DNA from: Trichodesmium sp. MAG_R04
Lineage (GTDB): Bacteria > Cyanobacteriota > Cyanobacteriia > Cyanobacteriales > Microcoleaceae
Direction of reading: 5' to 3'
Assembly (NCBI GenBank): GCA_023356515.1
Contig: JAKQYG010000150.1
Location: 1 to 8,689 of the forward strand
DNA length: 8,689 bases
Part shown: positions 4,928 through 8,689 of the stretch, piece after piece
Layout of the letters: every line of letters starts with the position of its first letter
Numbering within the stretch: position 1 is the first letter of the stretch
The notes under the pieces: generated by a model
What the model saw: the letters and a program-made list of their open reading frames with translations, nothing else
What the model was told of the DNA's origin: nothing
The model's database searches: none
Translations under genes and position numbers: made by a program

Positions 4928-6625
4928 CTAGTTGTAATCCCCTGCTGTAATTTGCCAGGATTCGTTAGCAGTAATTTCGAGTAATTGTTGGTGATAATTT
5001 TTTAAAGTCGGACGATGCCCAACACTGATAAATGTTAAAGATGTTCCTTGCAATTGTTGATATAAAAGTTTCTCAGTTGATACATCTAAAGCACTGGTAG
5101 CTTCATCCAAAATTACATAGTTAGGTTTAGTTAAAAATAATCTGGCAAAAGCAACTCTTTGTTGCTCTCCCACCGACAAAACTTGACTCCAATTTTCTAC
5201 TGCATCTAAACCATTAAATCTTTCTGCTAGTTGGGAAAGGTTTACTCTGTCTAAGACTTCCTGTATTTCTACATCAGAAATATTTAGATTGCTCTGAGGA
5301 TATAAAAGCTGTTGACGGAGAGAGCCTAAGACCATATAAGGTTTCTGAGGTAAGAATAATATTTCATTTAATCTAGGTCGATAAATAACTCCTTTACCAG
5401 AGTTCCATAAACCAGCGATCGCTCTTAAAATTGAACTTTTCCCACTACCACTAGCTCCCATAATTAATAATCCATTTCCTGATGGTATTTTCAAGGAAAG
5501 ATTTCTAACTAAAGTTCTTTGATAGTTGGGAGTTTTTAATGTTAAATGCTCTAAAGCTAGATCAGAATTTTTTACTGTATTAATAATTGATTCCCCTTCA
5601 GGAAGTTTAGGAGGTGATTTAATAGTTACAGAGAAAGTAGATAGGCGATTAATTCCAGCCGCAAATTCTGTAAGTCTATCCAATTGATTAATAATAACTG
5701 TCAAGGAGCTTAATATCACAGCAAAAGCTACTCCTGCTTGAGTAACCACCCCAATTTCTAATTCACCAGAAAGCACACGAGGACCAATAATTATAGATGG
5801 TAATGCCCAAGTAATAAACTCATAACCGTTTCTGAAAATATCCAAATATAATTGCCATTTAATTAACCGATTAAAATTATTAAAAACATCAAGAAATAGG
5901 TTATTTGCCTGCTGTAACTCCCGTTGTTCTCCTCTATAAAAAGCTATAGATTCAGCATTTTCCCGAACTCTAATTAAACCAAAACGAAAGTTAGCTTCTC
6001 GCTTCAGCTGTTCAAAATTAATCCCTATCAAAACTTTGCCAAATACCCCTGTCGTAATTACTGTGCCAACAACAGCATAAATAACTATAAAAAATACCAA
6101 TGGTTTAGAAATTGACCATAACAAAGCACTAAAACCAAATAACTGAAATATAGCATTTAGGATAGTCACAAGAAAACTGAGAGATTGATCTGTAAAACTT
6201 TTAATATCCTGAGCAATACGTTGATCTGGATTATCAATTTCTGGGTGGTAACTAATTTTATAGAAAGAGCGATCGCCTAAATAACTTTTCATCAAACTAT
6301 TAGTCATCCACTGCCGCCAAAAAATACTGAGTTTTTGTCGGATAAAAGAGTAGGAAGACACAAAAGGTACAGCAATTACAACTGTAACAAAAAACTGTAT
6401 GATTGAAGCCCAGAATCTCTCAGAATCTTGAGCAGATAGTGCTGAAATAAATTCTGCTCGTTGATTTGTCAGAAATAGATTAAATATAGTGAATGTTCCT
6501 AGTAAAACAATGACCAGTAACAATAAACCCCTAGCCTGCCATTTATTTGTTGAGAACCAATAAGGTTTAGCAATTGACCAAAAATCTTTTAATAAATCTA
6601 AGTTAAATCCTTTTTTATTAAGCAT
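4928..6625 (-). CDS. ABC transporter, fused permease-ATPase, SbmA/BacA/YddA-like (ABCD-type)
   Basis: The 565-residue half-transporter would work as a homodimer in the cytoplasmic membrane. The permease part (about 1-335) has hydrophobic segments near 33-53, 73-93, 150-170, 174-200, 270-290 and 292-312. It also has NPDQRIAQDI (132-141), the conserved loop shared by this class and peroxisomal ABCD proteins. The ATPase part (about 355-560) has Walker A GASGSGKS (390-397), the Q-loop glutamine in FLPQKPYM (Gln427), signature LSVGE (483-487), Walker B VILDEATSALD (504-514) and the switch histidine in SVGHR (His537). All catalytic residues are present, so it should be active. Relatives move peptides, antibiotics or cobalamin; the substrate here cannot be predicted. 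The ATG at 6625 has no clear ribosome site. Two HIP1 sites lie within it. nupC ends 176 bases upstream on the same strand. Confidence 0.9.
   Translation of the reverse strand: MLNKKGFNLDLLKDFWSIAKPYWFSTNKWQARGLLLLVIVLLGTFTIFNLFLTNQRAEFISALSAQDSERFWASIIQFFVTVVIAVPFVSSYSFIRQKLSIFWRQWMTNSLMKSYLGDRSFYKISYHPEIDNPDQRIAQDIKSFTDQSLSFLVTILNAIFQLFGFSALLWSISKPLVFFIVIYAVVGTVITTGVFGKVLIGINFEQLKREANFRFGLIRVRENAESIAFYRGEQRELQQANNLFLDVFNNFNRLIKWQLYLDIFRNGYEFITWALPSIIIGPRVLSGELEIGVVTQAGVAFAVILSSLTVIINQLDRLTEFAAGINRLSTFSVTIKSPPKLPEGESIINTVKNSDLALEHLTLKTPNYQRTLVRNLSLKIPSGNGLLIMGASGSGKSSILRAIAGLWNSGKGVIYRPRLNEILFLPQKPYMVLGSLRQQLLYPQSNLNISDVEIQEVLDRVNLSQLAERFNGLDAVENWSQVLSVGEQQRVAFARLFLTKPNYVILDEATSALDVSTEKLLYQQLQGTSLTFISVGHRPTLKNYHQQLLEITANESWQITAGDYN
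5415..5422. repeat. HIP1 palindrome GCGATCGC (in the ABC transporter gene)
   Basis: Exact HIP1 octamer in the ATPase-coding part. Confidence 0.9.
6269..6276. repeat. HIP1 palindrome GCGATCGC (in the ABC transporter gene)
   Basis: Exact HIP1 octamer in the permease-coding part. None was seen in the tnpB element. Confidence 0.9.
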
Positions 6626-6801
6626 ATGTAAGCTATTTATAATATAATCATATTTTCATAGATAATGAACATTTTTTGACATCCTCTACAGGAAAAAGTT
6701 CAGGTCTTTATATATTAAAACATCTCATATAAAAGTAGTTTGTATAGTTTATTTATACCTACACTAAAAAAATTAATATTATCAGAATATTGTATCAATT
6801 T
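6626..6801. other. AT-rich spacer between nupC and the ABC transporter gene
   Basis: No gene is supported here. It must hold the nupC 3' end and probably the ABC gene promoter, but no clear -35/-10 pair was found on the - strand. The more GC-rich patch at 6676-6706 (TTGACATCCTCTACAGGA, then TTCAGGTC) contains a 4-bp hairpin TCCT-CTAC-AGGA (6682-6693). It resembles, from memory, the TTGACATCCTC motif found at the ends of some IS200/IS605 elements, so it may be an old element scar. Confidence 0.3.
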
Positions 6802-8031
6802 CTACAACAAAATTCCTGCAATACAAGCAGTCATAAAACAAGCAATAGATCCACCAACCATTGCTCTAACTCCCAATTTAGCTAAATCATGCTGTCGTGA
6901 TGGTGCAATAGCACTAATTCCACCTATCTGTACGGCAATGGAACCAATATTAGAAAACCCACATAAAGCATAAGTAGCAATAATTTGTGACCGCTCTGAA
7001 ATAACATTTACTATTTCACCTTTTTGAGTATTTTCGATCAGTGTCTTTAAATCTAAATAAGCGATAAATTCATTCAAAATTGTTTTCTTACCCAACAAGA
7101 CTCCAACTTGACTACAGTCTCCCCAAGGTACTCCCATCAACCAAGCAACGGGAGCAAATAATAAGGAAAAAATCCACTCCAATGATAACTGAGGTAACCC
7201 CACACCAGCACCTATCCATCCCAATAGTCCATTTACCATTGCTACCAACCCTAAAAAAGCAATTAACATTGCTGCCACATTCACTGCTAATTTTATTCCA
7301 TCTTTAGCACCTGTCGTTGCTGCATCAATAACATTTGCATAAGTCTGCTTTACTTCTACCTTTACAGTTCCTGCAGTTGAAGACTCTTCTGTTTCTGGCA
7401 ATAATATTTTTGATATTGCCAATGCTGCAGGCGCTGACATTACGGAGGCTGCAATCAAATGTTCAGCAGGTACTCCAAAAGAAATATAAGCGGCCAATAC
7501 CCCTCCAGCAACTGTAGCAAAACCACCTGTCATCACTGCATGTAATTCTGAGTTGGTCATCGTTTCTACGTAAGGTTTAATCATTAACGGTGCTTCTGTT
7601 GACCCCACAAAAATATTAGCGGAACAAGCGAGAGATTCTGCACCAGAAGTTTTCATAGTTTTCAGCATTATCCATGCAAATGCTTTGACTACTTGCTGCA
7701 AAATTCCATAGTGATATAAGATAGTAATTAATGAAGAAAAAAAGATAATTGTTGGTAGTATTTGAAAAGCAACAAAGTGTTCAAGATAGTTTTCTCCAAA
7801 AACGAATTTTGCCCCTGAGTCAGAAAATTTTAGTAACTGACTAACTATATCGGCAATCAATTTAAACACTGCTAAACCTGTTTTACTTTTTAAAATTAGT
7901 AGTGCAAATAATAGCTGCAAACCTATTCCCCAGAAAACAGGTTGCCACTTAATTGCATTTCTTTTTGCTGATAAACAAGTAGCTAAACCGACAAAAAATA
8001 TTAATCCTAGTGCTGATATTAATCTTTCCAC
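6802..8031 (-). CDS. nupC: Concentrative nucleoside transporter (CNT family, NupC-like)
   Basis: The protein imports nucleosides across the cytoplasmic membrane with a sodium or proton gradient. It has 409 residues, a usual length, and is almost entirely hydrophobic helices and re-entrant loops. Substrate-site motifs known from the Vibrio cholerae structure are present: GSTEAP (143-148), NEFIAY (320-325) and CGFSNIGSI (357-365). Glu146, Glu321, Asn361 and Ser364 match its Glu156, Glu332, Asn368 and Ser371. Ser144 replaces the Gln that contacts the base, so specificity may differ. MGVPWGD (299-305) is another family mark. The start is GTG at 8031: the next upstream codons reach a stop (TAA) without an ATG, and the product begins MERLISALGL as in relatives. 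No Shine-Dalgarno is visible. It probably serves nucleoside salvage, and neither neighbour is functionally linked. Confidence 0.93.
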   Translation of the reverse strand: MERLISALGLIFFVGLATCLSAKRNAIKWQPVFWGIGLQLLFALLILKSKTGLAVFKLIADIVSQLLKFSDSGAKFVFGENYLEHFVAFQILPTIIFFSSLITILYHYGILQQVVKAFAWIMLKTMKTSGAESLACSANIFVGSTEAPLMIKPYVETMTNSELHAVMTGGFATVAGGVLAAYISFGVPAEHLIAASVMSAPAALAISKILLPETEESSTAGTVKVEVKQTYANVIDAATTGAKDGIKLAVNVAAMLIAFLGLVAMVNGLLGWIGAGVGLPQLSLEWIFSLLFAPVAWLMGVPWGDCSQVGVLLGKKTILNEFIAYLDLKTLIENTQKGEIVNVISERSQIIATYALCGFSNIGSIAVQIGGISAIAPSRQHDLAKLGVRAMVGGSIACFMTACIAGILL

Positions 8032-8184
8032 AATTAATTAGATGTCCTTTAATTTATTAGACTATGTTCTAAAATTAATCCTTATAATAACCTATTTAGC
8101 TCTGTAAGGACTTAATATGCAACGTTCTTAACTATCCCCCTCCCTAGACGGATGCATTATAGGTAAGTTCCTTAGATGCACAGG
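8032..8184. other. Spacer upstream of nupC, probable promoter region
   Basis: This lies between the stop of the glycosyltransferase gene and nupC, both on the - strand. A - strand TATAAT (8161 down to 8156) could be a -10 for nupC, but the -35 region is poor. There is a direct repeat GATGCA (8151-8156 and 8175-8180), a 6-bp inverted repeat TCCTTA (8079-8084) with TAAGGA (8105-8110), and a - strand G-rich run at 8135-8145. No gene was seen. Confidence 0.3.
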
Positions 8185-8688
8185 TTACAAAGGTTGATCT
8201 CTATCCTCAAACCCTACAACTTCAGATAAAGTATAAAGGGGTCTACCTTTTACTTCTTCATAAATTCGTCCGATATATTCTCCTAAAATTCCAATACTTA
8301 CTAATTGTACTGCTCCTAAAAAGAAGATGGCCATTATAATAGTTGCCAAACCTGTTAATGGGGAATTTGGAGAAAAAATCCGCCAATATAATACGAAACA
8401 AGCCATCAATAAAGCTAAGCAAGCAGCAAATAATCCTAGATAAGTAGACAGTCGTAAAGGGACTTTAGAAAAAGATACTAAACCATTAATTGCTAAGGCT
8501 AAAGATTTGGCAAAAGTATATTGAATATTTCCAGCAAAACGAGGTTCCCTCTCAAATTTAATTGCTGTTTGTCGAAAACCAACCCATGCCCTTAAACCCC
8601 GAATATAACGATTAGTTTCTGGCATTTTATTCAAGATACCTACTACACATCTATCCATTAAACAAAAATCACCCGTATCAATAGGAAT
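8185..8688 (-). CDS. Family 2 glycosyltransferase, DPM1/GtrB-like, C-terminal part
   Basis: The gene runs off the right edge; 167 codons remain. A Met at 8658 is internal, because the frame continues upstream as IPIDTGDFCLMDR, a conserved active-site region of polyprenyl-phosphate sugar transferases. These enzymes transfer a sugar from a nucleotide donor to an undecaprenyl- or dolichyl-phosphate carrier for later use in cell-surface glycans or protein glycosylation. Other family marks are ETNRYIRGLRAWVGF and REPRFAG. Two C-terminal membrane helices (about fragment residues 81-103 and 111-137) follow. The end reads GEYIGRIYEEVKGRPLY, the usual closing motif. The typical basic residue near the RFAG segment is Gln here (NIQYTFAK), a mild departure. 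The N-terminal GT-A nucleotide-binding half is outside the window, so donor specificity is unknown. Confidence 0.9.
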   Translation of the reverse strand: MPIDTGDFCLMDRCVVGILNKMPETNRYIRGLRAWVGFRQTAIKFEREPRFAGNIQYTFAKSLALAINGLVSFSKVPLRLSTYLGLFAACLALLMACFVLYWRIFSPNSPLTGLATIIMAIFFLGAVQLVSIGILGEYIGRIYEEVKGRPLYTLSEVVGFEDRDQPL

Positions 8689-8689
8689 T

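Noticed and set aside
6740..7517. Three + strand open frames (6740-6973, 7080-7307, 7335-7517) over nupC
   Set aside because: They are antisense to conserved CNT motifs, have low-complexity Leu/Pro/Thr-rich products and no ribosome sites; they are shadows of nupC.
8117..8131. Four-codon + strand ORF (ATG CAA CGT TCT TAA) after AAGGA
   Set aside because: No + strand gene follows it and both flanking genes are on the - strand, so it has nothing to lead; taken as chance.
1..8689. CRISPR array, tRNA or rRNA genes, or a novel defence cluster
   Set aside because: No regularly spaced repeats, no tRNA or rRNA signatures, and no group of unknown genes; every sizeable gene belongs to a known family.

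Overview
The window looks like chromosomal DNA from an AT-rich cyanobacterium. Two lines of evidence support this. The gene run pipX - pipY - sepF - proC behind an EcfT/CbiQ-type permease is a cyanobacterial arrangement, and PipX is found only in cyanobacteria. The palindrome GCGATCGC (HIP1), over-represented in cyanobacterial genomes, also occurs four times. PipX and SepF resemble heterocystous (Nostocales) versions most closely by eye, but that placement is a guess.

Left half (1-4768), all on the + strand: the C-terminal 114 codons of an EcfT-like transporter subunit; a 312-base gap with several inverted repeats; pipX (nitrogen-control co-activator partner of NtcA and PII); pipY (PLP-homeostasis protein of the YggS/PROSC family); an inserted tnpB; sepF (FtsZ-ring protein, Cdv2); and proC (last step of proline synthesis). 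The tnpB belongs to an IS200/IS605-type element with no tnpA in the window. It sits cleanly between pipY and sepF and breaks the conserved gene run without damaging either neighbour.

Right half (4928-8688), all on the - strand and convergent with proC: a one-polypeptide ABC transporter of the SbmA/BacA/YddA (ABCD-like) class; a CNT-family concentrative nucleoside transporter (NupC-like); and the C-terminal part of a DPM1/GtrB-type family 2 glycosyltransferase with two membrane helices, cut by the window edge. These three are separated by gaps of 150-176 bases and are functionally unrelated as far as the sequence shows.

Most of the window is ordinary core genome. The most interesting item is the TnpB protein. 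It lacks the zinc-ribbon cysteines and has IGKN where the RuvC-II glutamate normally stands, with a Glu-Glu pair nearby that may substitute. Its structured 3' end could encode a guide RNA. Smaller items are a tandem repeat/hairpin plus a minimal ORF with a strong ribosome site between pipX and pipY, a long imperfect inverted repeat between sepF and proC, and an altered nucleobase-site residue in the nucleoside transporter. I found no clear evidence for a wholly new system.
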